Shown: positions 7,965-15,971 of the stretch, piece after piece
How positions within the stretch are numbered: the first letter of the stretch is position 1
Layout of the letters: every line of letters starts with the position of its first letter
NCBI RefSeq assembly: GCF_002086675.1
Contig: NZ_MVIF01000060.1
Span: 1-35,628 of the forward strand
Length of the DNA: 35,628 nucleotides
Direction: 5' to 3'
Origin: Mycobacterium persicum
GTDB taxonomy: Bacteria > Actinomycetota > Actinomycetes > Mycobacteriales > Mycobacteriaceae
The notes under the pieces: model-generated
Database searches by the model: none
What the model saw: only the letters and a program-made list of their open reading frames with translations
What the model was told of the DNA's origin: nothing
Program-made: the position numbers and the translations under genes

Positions 7965-10367
7965 GTGGTGGCCGCCGGTGAGACTCTGGGGTCGGTGACC
8001 TCGACGCTGACCGGTGCGCTGGCGGGATCTGCTGGGATGGCCGGTGATGATCCGGCCGGCGAGCAGTTCGGACGTGCTTATGACGAGACGGCGGCCACCG
8101 TGTTGCAGGCGATGGCCGTGACACGCAATGGGTTGTGCAATCTCGGCGATGGCGTGCGCATGACCGCGCACAACTACTCGCTGGCCGAGGCCATGTCCGA
8201 TGTCGCCGGCCGCGCCGCGCCGCTGCCAGTGCCGCAGCCGATGAGTTGCGTGGCCGCGAGTTCGGCGCCGTCGGCGATTGGTAAGGGCGATAGCGCCCCG
8301 GCGGGCTGGGGCTGGGTAGCTCCCTATATCGGGATGATTTGGCCCAATGGGGATTCGGGGAAGCTGCGTGCGGCGGCCGCAGCCTGGCGTAACGCCGGCA
8401 CCCAATTCGCGGTGGCCGAAATCCACGCGGCCGCCGGGCCGATGAATGCCATTCGCGCTCAGCAACTCCCGGAAGCAGGGCTCATCGAGGGCGCGTTTTC
8501 CGATGCCTATTCCAGCGCGACCGCGATAGTGGGGCAGTGTCAGACCATCGCAACCGGGCTGGACAAATATGCGGCCAAGATCGACGCGGTGCATGCGGCG
8601 ATCCTGGATTTGTTGTCGCGCATATGTGATCCGCTGACGGGGATCAAAGAAGTCTGGGAGTTTCTCACCGACGAGGACGAAGACGAGATCGCCCGCATCG
8701 CCCATGACATCGCCACGGTGGTCGACAATTTCACCGGCGAAGTTGATGCGCTCGGCAACCAGATCGGTGAAGCAGTTGCGCAAGCTCATACGACGATCAG
8801 CAACATGGGCCGGCTCGCGGCCAAGGAATGGGAGCAGTTCCTGCAAGGCAACCCGGTGGGGTGGTTAATCAATTTCACCGGGCAGCGGTTCAAAGGTATG
8901 GGCGAAATCGTCTGGGGATTGGGCGAAACAGCCTGGAACTACAACCAGATTCGCGCTCTGCTCGACCCGGTTGGCTATGGCCGCGATGTGGGCGGGATGG
9001 CCCTCGGTATGGCGCCGCTGGTTGGTCTTGGCGGCGACCACGCGCCCGGAGTCTTCGAGTCCTGGAAGGAGGTCATCAAAGACAACGTTCACTGGGACGA
9101 TTGGGCACGAAGCCCTGGCGAGGCCTACGGAAAAATGGAAGCTGACGTCGCGACGAACTTCTTTCCCGAGGGGCCGGCCGCCAAGTTGGACAGGGCCCGT
9201 GAGATCGCCGATAAGCTAAAAGCATTCAGGGAGAGGTTGTTCGGGACCCACGGTCCTGGCGACCCGAATCCTCCTAAGCCACCCACACCCACGGTCCCCA
9301 AGACTGAACGGCCTGACCAGCCGCAGCCGCCGACGGACCAACAGCCGCAATCGGGAAGCCCGACGCTTGGGCCGCAGTCCAAACCCGGGGCCGGAAACAC
9401 GCAGTTGCCATACAGCCCCACTGAATCCAAGACACCAGTCGAGAACAAACCAGTCACCGGTGAGTCGGTCAAACCCACCGGGTCACAACCGGATTCGGTG
9501 GGCACGCCCGGGGGATCCGTTTCCGCCGCGTCAGGCGAGAAACTACCGCCAACCCATGCGGAACAAGGGGGCTCCGTTCCTGCTCAGGCACCGGCGGCTT
9601 CCCCGGGCCAATCTCCCTCAATGGCGCAATCAGCCACTGAGACCCAGCCGCTGGCCGCTTCGACACCTACCAGCGGATCTCTAGGTCATTCCACACTCTC
9701 AGGTCGTCAGCTATCCCATGGTGGGACGCCAAGCGGCGGTGCTGGAGACGCTCACCCAAACGAACCGTCGCCACCGCAAGGGGGCGGACACGGGGATGAA
9801 GACGGCGGCGCGCCGCATGAACCCCACCCTCCTGGTGACAATAGCCAGCGCAGCGATCATGGTCAGCATCACGGTGAAGACAATAAGCCGCCCACTGCAA
9901 GGGAAGTTTTTCCTGAGGCGAAAGCCTACGGAGCCCTCTCCGAACCTGAATATCGCAATCTATTTGAAGACGAGAATGGCCACCTCATATATCCCGATGC
10001 CGATGATCCAGCTAAGCCCTATGCGATTCCTGGAACTGTTCGCAATATGACAGAGGCGGAGATTTTGGCGGATCTGGATGGCGCATGGGTGGATCGGATT
10101 GGCTATCCTGGTGGAGCCTGGCTGGCCCCAGTAGGAACTCCATATGAGGCGCGTGCGATTCCTCATGACAGTCTAGACAAGCCTTATTTTCAGTACAAAG
10201 TGCAGGCCGAGAAGGGTCTTCCGCCCGGGTGGATAATTGAATACTCACTTGCGGCACCATGGTTCGGGCAGCCAGGTGGTGGGCCCCAATATCGCATAAT
10301 TGCGCCACCAGGCGAGCGCCCCAACGCCAAAGCCCTCATTGCAAGAGGCTTCTTAAAGGAACCGTAG
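7965..10367 (+). CDS. cpnT: CpnT: channel-type N-domain plus TNT NAD+ glycohydrolase toxin
   Basis: 800 aa from GTG at 7965. Residues 1 to about 410 match the channel-forming N-domain of M. tuberculosis CpnT (WGWVAPYIGMIWPNGDS, RICDPLTGIKEVWEFLTD). A long Pro/Gly/Ser-rich linker fills about 425-640. The C-terminal 160 residues are a TNT domain (Tuberculosis Necrotizing Toxin, an NAD+ glycohydrolase): VDRIGYPGGAWL with R711, YEARAIP with R730, PYF with F742 and FGQPGGG with Q769. The TNT part is much less like the M. tuberculosis toxin than the N-domain is. The position of the M. tuberculosis catalytic His792 seems to be F742, and Tyr765 seems to be Trp. The original ATG is probably at 7922, but a small deletion near 7937 puts it out of frame, so translation would have to begin at an internal GTG (7965 or 7968). 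A candidate immunity gene follows. Confidence 0.88.
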   Translation: MVAAGETLGSVTSTLTGALAGSAGMAGDDPAGEQFGRAYDETAATVLQAMAVTRNGLCNLGDGVRMTAHNYSLAEAMSDVAGRAAPLPVPQPMSCVAASSAPSAIGKGDSAPAGWGWVAPYIGMIWPNGDSGKLRAAAAAWRNAGTQFAVAEIHAAAGPMNAIRAQQLPEAGLIEGAFSDAYSSATAIVGQCQTIATGLDKYAAKIDAVHAAILDLLSRICDPLTGIKEVWEFLTDEDEDEIARIAHDIATVVDNFTGEVDALGNQIGEAVAQAHTTISNMGRLAAKEWEQFLQGNPVGWLINFTGQRFKGMGEIVWGLGETAWNYNQIRALLDPVGYGRDVGGMALGMAPLVGLGGDHAPGVFESWKEVIKDNVHWDDWARSPGEAYGKMEADVATNFFPEGPAAKLDRAREIADKLKAFRERLFGTHGPGDPNPPKPPTPTVPKTERPDQPQPPTDQQPQSGSPTLGPQSKPGAGNTQLPYSPTESKTPVENKPVTGESVKPTGSQPDSVGTPGGSVSAASGEKLPPTHAEQGGSVPAQAPAASPGQSPSMAQSATETQPLAASTPTSGSLGHSTLSGRQLSHGGTPSGGAGDAHPNEPSPPQGGGHGDEDGGAPHEPHPPGDNSQRSDHGQHHGEDNKPPTAREVFPEAKAYGALSEPEYRNLFEDENGHLIYPDADDPAKPYAIPGTVRNMTEAEILADLDGAWVDRIGYPGGAWLAPVGTPYEARAIPHDSLDKPYFQYKVQAEKGLPPGWIIEYSLAAPWFGQPGGGPQYRIIAPPGERPNAKALIARGFLKEP

Positions 10368-10384
10368 AGCATACAGGAGTCGCG

Positions 10385-11017
10385 ATGACCGATTGTTACG
10401 TAGATCTGAACGGATTTCCTCCGTTCTTACACCGGACTGTCAAGTCATGGTACTTGTGGCAAGAAGTCTATCTCCGTGAGTTGGGCCGCCGTCCGGGCGA
10501 CGACCAGCGCGAACCGAAGGCCGGGGAAACGCCTGAGCGAGTTTTTTGGGGTCGACAGCCGCCCATGATGACCAAAGATTGCGAGCTAGCCTTAGTTGAC
10601 GATGCGGACATTTCTTACTACTTGGTGTGCGAAAATGAGGAATATTATATCGACAGCGAGGAAAGGGGCTCCCGGCACAGGTACTGGATGTTTAGAAGAC
10701 TTGAGGATGCAGAAAAATACCTGCTGTTCATTATTAGCCAAATGGCTCGGCCTGGAAAGTACACAGATTCGGTCGGTTATCGCTGGGCACAAGAGGGCTT
10801 GGACACCAGGGTTTCTTTAAGCAGGCCGGATCCGGTAAACTTTCCGGGACGTGTGAGCCTTAGGGTCGACGACGAGGCTACTGATCGCGGTTGGATGGCT
10901 GAAAGCGACGCGGCAGAAGCGTCGCATATCTTGGTTCTCAAGTTTGAGGAACTCGATACATTGCTCCGCGAGGGCATTCCAGCCGATTGGTTCACCATTA
11001 ATATCGTTACGGATTAA
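10385..11017 (+). CDS. Candidate immunity protein for the CpnT TNT toxin
   Basis: A 210-aa protein whose ATG follows GGAG (about 10377) and lies 17 nt after the cpnT stop, so it is probably co-transcribed. It has no signal peptide or membrane segment, is rich in Trp, Tyr, Asp and Glu, and fits a cytoplasmic binding protein. In M. tuberculosis this slot holds the cytosolic TNT antitoxin IFT (Rv3902c, about 176 aa), so an immunity role is a strong inference from position. I do not recognise clear similarity to IFT, and the length differs. Codon choice is visibly more A/T-rich than in neighbouring genes (GAATATTATATCGAC near 10640), which, with the divergent TNT domain, suggests the toxin tail and this gene were acquired together. 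Confidence 0.7.
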   Translation: MTDCYVDLNGFPPFLHRTVKSWYLWQEVYLRELGRRPGDDQREPKAGETPERVFWGRQPPMMTKDCELALVDDADISYYLVCENEEYYIDSEERGSRHRYWMFRRLEDAEKYLLFIISQMARPGKYTDSVGYRWAQEGLDTRVSLSRPDPVNFPGRVSLRVDDEATDRGWMAESDAAEASHILVLKFEELDTLLREGIPADWFTINIVTD

Positions 11018-11706
11018 CGCAACCTACGAGATGGTTGCAGCAAAGGATAGTGAAAAATTTAAAAAATGGTCGTCAATGTTATTCTACGTGCTCTGGTGAG
11101 CTACCGAACCACGGTCCCGCGGTGGGACGCCAAATGCTGACACAGGGGTTGATTACCTACGCAATAGCTCTATCAGGCCGACCATGGGCGTGACAGACGG
11201 TGGGTGGGCCGAGGGTTAGTGCTAACAGTCATCCCAACATGATTTGTCAGTGCACCATGAGGCGCGTGAGTTCCAATTGTGAGGTGAAAGACCTCCGATT
11301 TCTGGTCGTCACAGCGGTCGGGATGGAGCTGAGGGTAGTCCAATCTCTTAGGGAACAAGAGAGATTCGGTCGCAAGCGGTCCCAGCAAAGCCACAGCGCG
11401 TCAATACTGCAAACCCGCGTCTGGACCCTTACGATGTGGAACAAGCCGATACCTGGCGGATATCGGACCGGTTGTGGTGCAATGCGAATGCATGGCTTGC
11501 GGACCCGTCCGACACCTGATCTCGGGGCCTGGCATCGCCAGCCAGCGATGGTACGGCAGCGGGGAACGAGCCGGTCCTGTTATTCGGAATACGCACTGAT
11601 TTGCTGACGTCCTGAGCCTGTTTCACTATGGAAGCGATCGGTTCCAGTGCAGGGGTTGGAAGTGTCTGCCGGGATGCATCCAACTGCATGATTGTTAGGA
11701 GGGCGC
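11018..11706. other. Long intergenic stretch with probable gene relics
   Basis: About 690 bp without a convincing gene. The first 80 bp are A/T-rich (GTGAAAAATTTAAAAAATGG near 11050). Between about 11410 and 11510 one frame reads like real protein (NPRLDPYDVEQADTWRISDR, then LWCNANAWLADPSDT) before a stop, and other frames look coding just after. This is the pattern of a decayed gene. I recognise no family. The last 50 bp carry the ribosome site of the next gene. Confidence 0.35.
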
Positions 11707-12264
11707 GTGACGGAAAGCTCGTCTCCCAGCGTCGGTGATGGCAGTAGCATCCGCCCGTCCCCGGGACAGGCGATTCCGACCTCTGCCGCTCAGCCTGGCC
11801 CATGCGCACGCACGTGGACAGCTATCGGTATTGCTACGGTCTCTACCATGGTGGCTGTCGCTGCGTTGATAATCGTCTTCGCCCGGTCGGCGGCCCCAGG
11901 CACGCATGTTACTCCCGCGCTGCCTACTTATACCGCCGCGGAAACCGCTGCCGCGCAACAACAGCTATGCGACACGTACAGGCTGGCAGCGCAGGCCGTG
12001 CAGATCGATACTGCGGGCACCGACAAGGCGCTTGCTCGCATCGCGACTACAAATGGCGCCCTCATGCTTTACATGGCGGCTGCCAACCCGGCTCTTGATC
12101 CCCACTATCGCGACGCTGCGCACGCGCTAGCGGCGACCTACGCGACGTTAACGGCGAAGGGTACTTATGGGATAGCGACCGACGCCCAGTATCAGGCCGC
12201 GCTCGATGACATCGTTACTAAGGATGCGGCCATGAGACAGGCATGTGCGAATAGTGGCCGTTGA
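11707..12264 (+). CDS. Single-pass membrane protein of the ESX-2 flank (Rv3901c-like position)
   Basis: A 185-aa protein starting at GTG 11707, just after a strong AGGAGG at 11697-11702. A Ser/Pro-rich cytoplasmic N-terminus of about 35 residues precedes one transmembrane helix near residues 37-60 (AIGIATVSTMVAVAALIIVF). An Ala/Thr-rich helical extracytoplasmic domain of about 120 residues follows, with two Cys (QQLCDTYR and RQACANSG) that may pair. Position between cpnT and the Rv3899c-like gene fits M. tuberculosis Rv3901c, a small predicted membrane protein of unknown role. Its 3' end overlaps the next gene by about 11-20 nt, suggesting coupling. No known domain is recognised. Confidence 0.75.
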   Translation: MTESSSPSVGDGSSIRPSPGQAIPTSAAQPGPCARTWTAIGIATVSTMVAVAALIIVFARSAAPGTHVTPALPTYTAAETAAAQQQLCDTYRLAAQAVQIDTAGTDKALARIATTNGALMLYMAAANPALDPHYRDAAHALAATYATLTAKGTYGIATDAQYQAALDDIVTKDAAMRQACANSGR

Positions 12265-14470
12265 CCTCCCCCCCGGAAGGTGGACGCCGGCACTCATTGG
12301 GGTGTGGTGGCCGGCACCGTCAGCGACGCTGCGTGCGGCCGCTCAACACTGGACCACGTGCATGACTCAAAAACTAGAGTTAGTCGAGAATTTGCGGACT
12401 CAACGGGGCATTTTGTCGCAAAACCAGGGCAAGACTGCTGAGGACCTGGTCACCCGATATTTTCGGGGCGAGCAATCCGAGCTTGATAAAGCTGAGAAAT
12501 ACGAGATCAAAGCAGATGCGCTCAATTCTGGTGCTGACGCGATCGACTACTTGCGCGGAAGATTGACAGAAATTGCAAATGCCGGTAATCGAGAAATAGA
12601 TGACATTCTGAGTTCGAAAAAGCCGCTGCCAGAGCAGGTCGAAGAAATACATATGATCCAAGTACGATGCAATGCTGACGCGGCGAATGCGTCTCGGGCC
12701 GCCGTCGACAAGATCGTGGCGGCCACGCAAAAGATTCTGGATGCTGAAGGCATTGGCGCAGACGCCCGATCGTGGGCACGGGACCACGGCTTTAACGTCG
12801 ATGACGTGCTACCACCACGCCCCATCGGCAAGGATGAGGTAGCTTCGTCGCCAGTCGCCTCCGGTGGGCGCAGCACTGGTGTTGGTGGTACTCCAGGAGA
12901 TGCTCCGAACGCTGGTGCGCCGGGGTCGCAACCAGCTGTTGCTGGTGATGGTGGGTTAGCCAGCGGCGGCGGAAGTCTGGGAAACTTCACCGGCGCTGAC
13001 GCGCCGACGTCGTCACCGCTACCAGTGGTTAGCGCGAGTGGGCACGCCGCTAGCGGACCAATACCAGCTGGACCACCAACCACACTCCCGACTCCTACCA
13101 CACCACCAGGGATCACCCCCGGCATACCAGCAGCCCCCGGCCTACCCGGCGGGTCATTCTCACCAGCGGCCGCGGGACAAGGCATTTCACCTACCTCGCT
13201 TGGGCAATCGTTCGCCACCGGGATGATGACGGGGCAACCGGCTGCCGCGGGTGCGCAGTCGTTGACGGCTGGGACGATGCATGCGATGGAATCGGGGGGA
13301 ACACCTGCACCGCAGACGGCTTCTCCGCTACCTACACCGCCGCCGGTGGCTGCACCGACCATCGCTGCCGCCGGTATCGAATCAGCAGCAATCCACCCTT
13401 CAGTTGACACGTCAGCGACGGCCTCCGGCGCCCCGGTGATGGCAGCCGGTGACACCGGCACGGCGGCGGTAGCACCAACGGTGGTAACGAGTGCGCCGAT
13501 GTCCGCGCCCGTGCCGCCTGCGGTTGGCCCGGCGGTCCCTGGTGGATCGTTGCCCGCGTATGGCTCTGACCTGCGCCCACCCGTCGTCACTGCCGGGCCC
13601 ACTCCATCAGCTGTGGCAGCGCCGGTTTCCGGTGCGCCGGTGGCACCGTCGGCGTCGTCGTCACCATCGGCGGGGGGCCCGCTGGTTTCTCCGGTCGAGC
13701 GCACGGCGTCGGGCACCACCGCGGGTGGGCAGGTCGGCGCAAGCGGAACGACGATGTCTGCAGCATCGGCAGCGTCGGCCATATCCGGGGCGGCCGCTGG
13801 TGCGGTGTCTGCCAGGGCGGCCGAGCAACAACGGCTGGAGCGCCTCGTCGATGCGATGGCTCGTCAGGAGCCGCGACTATCCTGGGCGGCCGGACTGCGT
13901 GAGGATGGCACCACCACCCTGCTGGTCACTGATCTTGCAGGGGGGTGGATTCCGCCTCACATTCGACTGCCTGCCAACGTGATTCTGCTTGAGCCAACCG
14001 CACGGCGTCGCGATGCAAGCGTGGTCGACTTGTTGGGAGCCGTCGTGGCCGCGGCTGCGCACGAGCCGAACGCTTACATCGGCGAGTCGGGTCCCGATGC
14101 GCCACTGTTAAGCGGTGATCGCGCAGCTCGCTCCGCCGCGCCGAAAGTCGACGAACTCGGACCCACCCTCGTCGAGGCTGTACGTCGCCGCGACGGTCTC
14201 CCGCGGATAGCGCAAGCCATCGCAGCGCCTGCAGTGCGCAAAACCGGCGTCCTGGAAAGCGAAACCCAATTGCTGCGGGAGCGCCTTACCGCAATCCAGG
14301 AGTCGGTGCTCAACGCATACCCCGACCACGAGCTATCGGCTCTTGGCGATTGGATGCTCATGGCGGCAATCGATGCGCTGATCGACGAGCATCAGTATCT
14401 CGCGAACTATCACATGGCGTGGTTTGCCGTAATCGCTAGGCGCGAGGGTTCCGGAGGGTTTGCTGGGTAA
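12245..14470 (+). CDS. Large ESX-2-associated protein (Rv3900c/Rv3899c-like, apparently in one piece)
   Basis: 741 codons from GTG 12245; GTG 12254 is an equally possible start. There are three parts. Residues 1-195 are a helical bundle resembling the N-terminal region of ESX substrates (Trp-rich start, helices KAEKYEIKADALNSGADAI and NASRAAVDKIVAATQKIL). Residues about 195-510 are a Pro/Ala/Gly/Thr-rich linker. Residues about 515-741 form a folded C-terminal domain (QQRLERLVDAMARQEPRLSW, then DHELSALGDWMLMAAIDALI) that I recall as the Rv3899c C-terminal domain (DUF5631/DUF5632-type). M. tuberculosis has two adjacent genes here, Rv3900c and Rv3899c; the present gene looks like the undivided form. 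Function is unknown; export by ESX-2 or an accessory role is inferred from position. The 5' third is less G/C-rich than the rest. Confidence 0.75.
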   Translation: MRIVAVDLPPGRWTPALIGVWWPAPSATLRAAAQHWTTCMTQKLELVENLRTQRGILSQNQGKTAEDLVTRYFRGEQSELDKAEKYEIKADALNSGADAIDYLRGRLTEIANAGNREIDDILSSKKPLPEQVEEIHMIQVRCNADAANASRAAVDKIVAATQKILDAEGIGADARSWARDHGFNVDDVLPPRPIGKDEVASSPVASGGRSTGVGGTPGDAPNAGAPGSQPAVAGDGGLASGGGSLGNFTGADAPTSSPLPVVSASGHAASGPIPAGPPTTLPTPTTPPGITPGIPAAPGLPGGSFSPAAAGQGISPTSLGQSFATGMMTGQPAAAGAQSLTAGTMHAMESGGTPAPQTASPLPTPPPVAAPTIAAAGIESAAIHPSVDTSATASGAPVMAAGDTGTAAVAPTVVTSAPMSAPVPPAVGPAVPGGSLPAYGSDLRPPVVTAGPTPSAVAAPVSGAPVAPSASSSPSAGGPLVSPVERTASGTTAGGQVGASGTTMSAASAASAISGAAAGAVSARAAEQQRLERLVDAMARQEPRLSWAAGLREDGTTTLLVTDLAGGWIPPHIRLPANVILLEPTARRRDASVVDLLGAVVAAAAHEPNAYIGESGPDAPLLSGDRAARSAAPKVDELGPTLVEAVRRRDGLPRIAQAIAAPAVRKTGVLESETQLLRERLTAIQESVLNAYPDHELSALGDWMLMAAIDALIDEHQYLANYHMAWFAVIARREGSGGFAG

Positions 14471-14479
14471 GGAGTTTTG

Positions 14480-14593
14480 GTGATTCCCGGCCGTGGTTCC
14501 AGCACCGGGCGACATTGCAGGACTGTCAGCTTCGGACCGGTAACGGATCCGTGCTGGCTACTGTGGCATGGGCCCGCAGGCCGCTCGAGGTGA
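14480..14593 (+). pseudogene. Possible remnant of a small gene
   Basis: A 37-codon frame from GTG 14480 follows AAGGAG near 14469-14474, inside the 230-bp gap after the Rv3899c-like gene. Another frame over the same bases reads RTGNGSVLATVAWARRPLEV, which looks more like protein. Two partial coding-like frames in one short gap suggest a decayed gene. No family is recognised, and it may be nothing. Confidence 0.2.
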
Positions 14594-14701
14594 ATACCTG
14601 TCCGGTTGTGCTGTGACAAAATCATGATGACGCGCCCGCCGGCGCGTGCAAGGCAACCAAGTAGCGGCCTCAGGTCAGCCCAGACGAGGTTGAGGTGACA
14701 C

Positions 14702-15709
14702 ATGACCGCGGATCCATTCCCGTTCCCGGTTCCGGGAGTTCCGGCCATCCCGCCCAACTCCAGCGGAGTCCCGATCAAGGTGACGCCGGAGACCTTACAA
14801 CAGGCGCTGTACGGGCCGTTGTCGCCGCCGGTCGAGCCGAGTATCGTTCCGCCGCCAGGACCTGCCCCCGCAGACCAGGCTCAATCAGCGTTGGGTGCCG
14901 CCGGGAATCTTGGCGTTCCCGGCGACGTCGCATCGAGCGCCCAGGAAGATATGGATCGTCGGGCGCACGCGGCCGATGCCGCGCGGAAGTTCCCGGCTAA
15001 CGAGGCTGACGCGGCACAGCAGTTCCAAGGCGTCGGTGCGCAGGCGGGTGCCCAGGGGGCTACCCAGATGATCCAACAAGCGGTGTCCGGCATTACCGGT
15101 GCCCTCGGCGGGGCGGTTGGCGGCATCTTGGGGCCACTCACTCAGCTTCCACAGCAGGCGATGCAGGCCGGCCAGGGCGCAATGCAGCCGCTGATGAGTG
15201 CGTTTCAGCAAGCCCATGGCGCGCAGGGGCTGGAGGCTGCGGACGGGGCGCGGCTTGTGGACAGCGTTGGCGAAGAATCCGGGCTCGGCGGCGGCAGTGG
15301 TGCCGGGGGCATCGGCTCCGGCGGCGGGGGCGCTGGCGGCACAACCCCGACGGGTTATTTGGGACCGCCGCCGGTGCCGACGTCGTCACCACCGACAACT
15401 CCTGCTGGGGCGCCGACCAAGTCCGTCACGGGAACGCCTACCAGCGGTACGTCGCCCACACCGACGTCGATGGGTGGGACCGGGATGCCGATGGTTCCGC
15501 CCGGCGCGATGGGCCATGGCGGCGAGGGGGGGAGCAAGGACAAGCCGGTCGAGAAGCGGATAACCGCTCCGGGTGTGCCCAACGGGCAGCCGGTCAAGGG
15601 CCGCTTGACGGCCCCGCCTAGTGTCCCCGTCAAGACTGGTGACGGCAAACCGCCCGTTACCAAGTCGGCCCGCCGGATTGTGGTATTGCCGACCGACGGG
15701 GAAGCATAG
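14702..15709 (+). CDS. Ala/Gly/Pro-rich ESX-associated protein, unknown function
   Basis: A 335-aa protein starting at ATG 14702 with GAGG about 9 bases upstream. The first 65 residues are Pro-rich. Residues about 75-185 are helical and Ala/Gln-rich (RRAHAADAARKFPANEADAA, then MIQQAVSGITGALGGAVGGI), recalling the substrate-like helices and the LPQQAMQAGQGAMQPLMSAF style of PPE and EspJ/EspB-type proteins; PPE69 in this window has a similar stretch. A glycine-rich segment (GGGSGAGGIGSGGGGAGG) and a Pro/Thr linker lead to a basic C-terminus. There is no signal peptide, so if exported it would go by a type VII route. It occupies the Rv3898c/Rv3897c region of M. tuberculosis, but I cannot assign orthology. 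The IS110-family element follows directly. Confidence 0.65.
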   Translation: MTADPFPFPVPGVPAIPPNSSGVPIKVTPETLQQALYGPLSPPVEPSIVPPPGPAPADQAQSALGAAGNLGVPGDVASSAQEDMDRRAHAADAARKFPANEADAAQQFQGVGAQAGAQGATQMIQQAVSGITGALGGAVGGILGPLTQLPQQAMQAGQGAMQPLMSAFQQAHGAQGLEAADGARLVDSVGEESGLGGGSGAGGIGSGGGGAGGTTPTGYLGPPPVPTSSPPTTPAGAPTKSVTGTPTSGTSPTPTSMGGTGMPMVPPGAMGHGGEGGSKDKPVEKRITAPGVPNGQPVKGRLTAPPSVPVKTGDGKPPVTKSARRIVVLPTDGEA

Positions 15710-15971
15710 GACTAATGGGAGTCGATCGGCGTGGCGTCGAGGGTCTTGAGTGGCGTGGCGAACGCTGGTCATCGAGCTGCTGGTCGGTGAGCACTTCCTT
15801 GGACTGGGACCGATGTTGATCCCTATGGCTAGATCGTGCCCCGGCTGGTTCGGTGAGGTCGCTTGAAGCGCTGATGGGATGTCGTGCCATTGCGAGCACT
15901 GATCCATTAGTCCGCCGCCGGGTGTCCTCAGGCTCGATGATGAGTCAACGACGACCCAGGAGGTGGTATTG
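15710..15971 (+). ncRNA. Non-coding left end of the IS110-family element, candidate bridge RNA region
   Basis: About 260 bp between the preceding stop codon and the transposase start hold no convincing gene. In IS110-group elements the non-coding end upstream of the recombinase gene is known to encode a structured bridge RNA that specifies target and donor DNA. The stretch includes short self-complementary parts (GGGACC with GATCCC near 15810-15825). I did not define the element ends or fold the RNA, so this is a candidate only. Confidence 0.3.

Noticed and set aside
7216..8124. Minus-strand open frame of 302 codons over esxF/esxE
   Set aside because: Pro/Arg/His/Thr-rich shadow of two clear WXG100 genes.
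12547..13782. Minus-strand open frame of 411 codons
   Set aside because: It lies opposite the Pro/Ala/Gly-rich linker of the 741-aa gene, and its sequence is a low-complexity shadow of the G/C-rich codons. No start signal or domain is seen.
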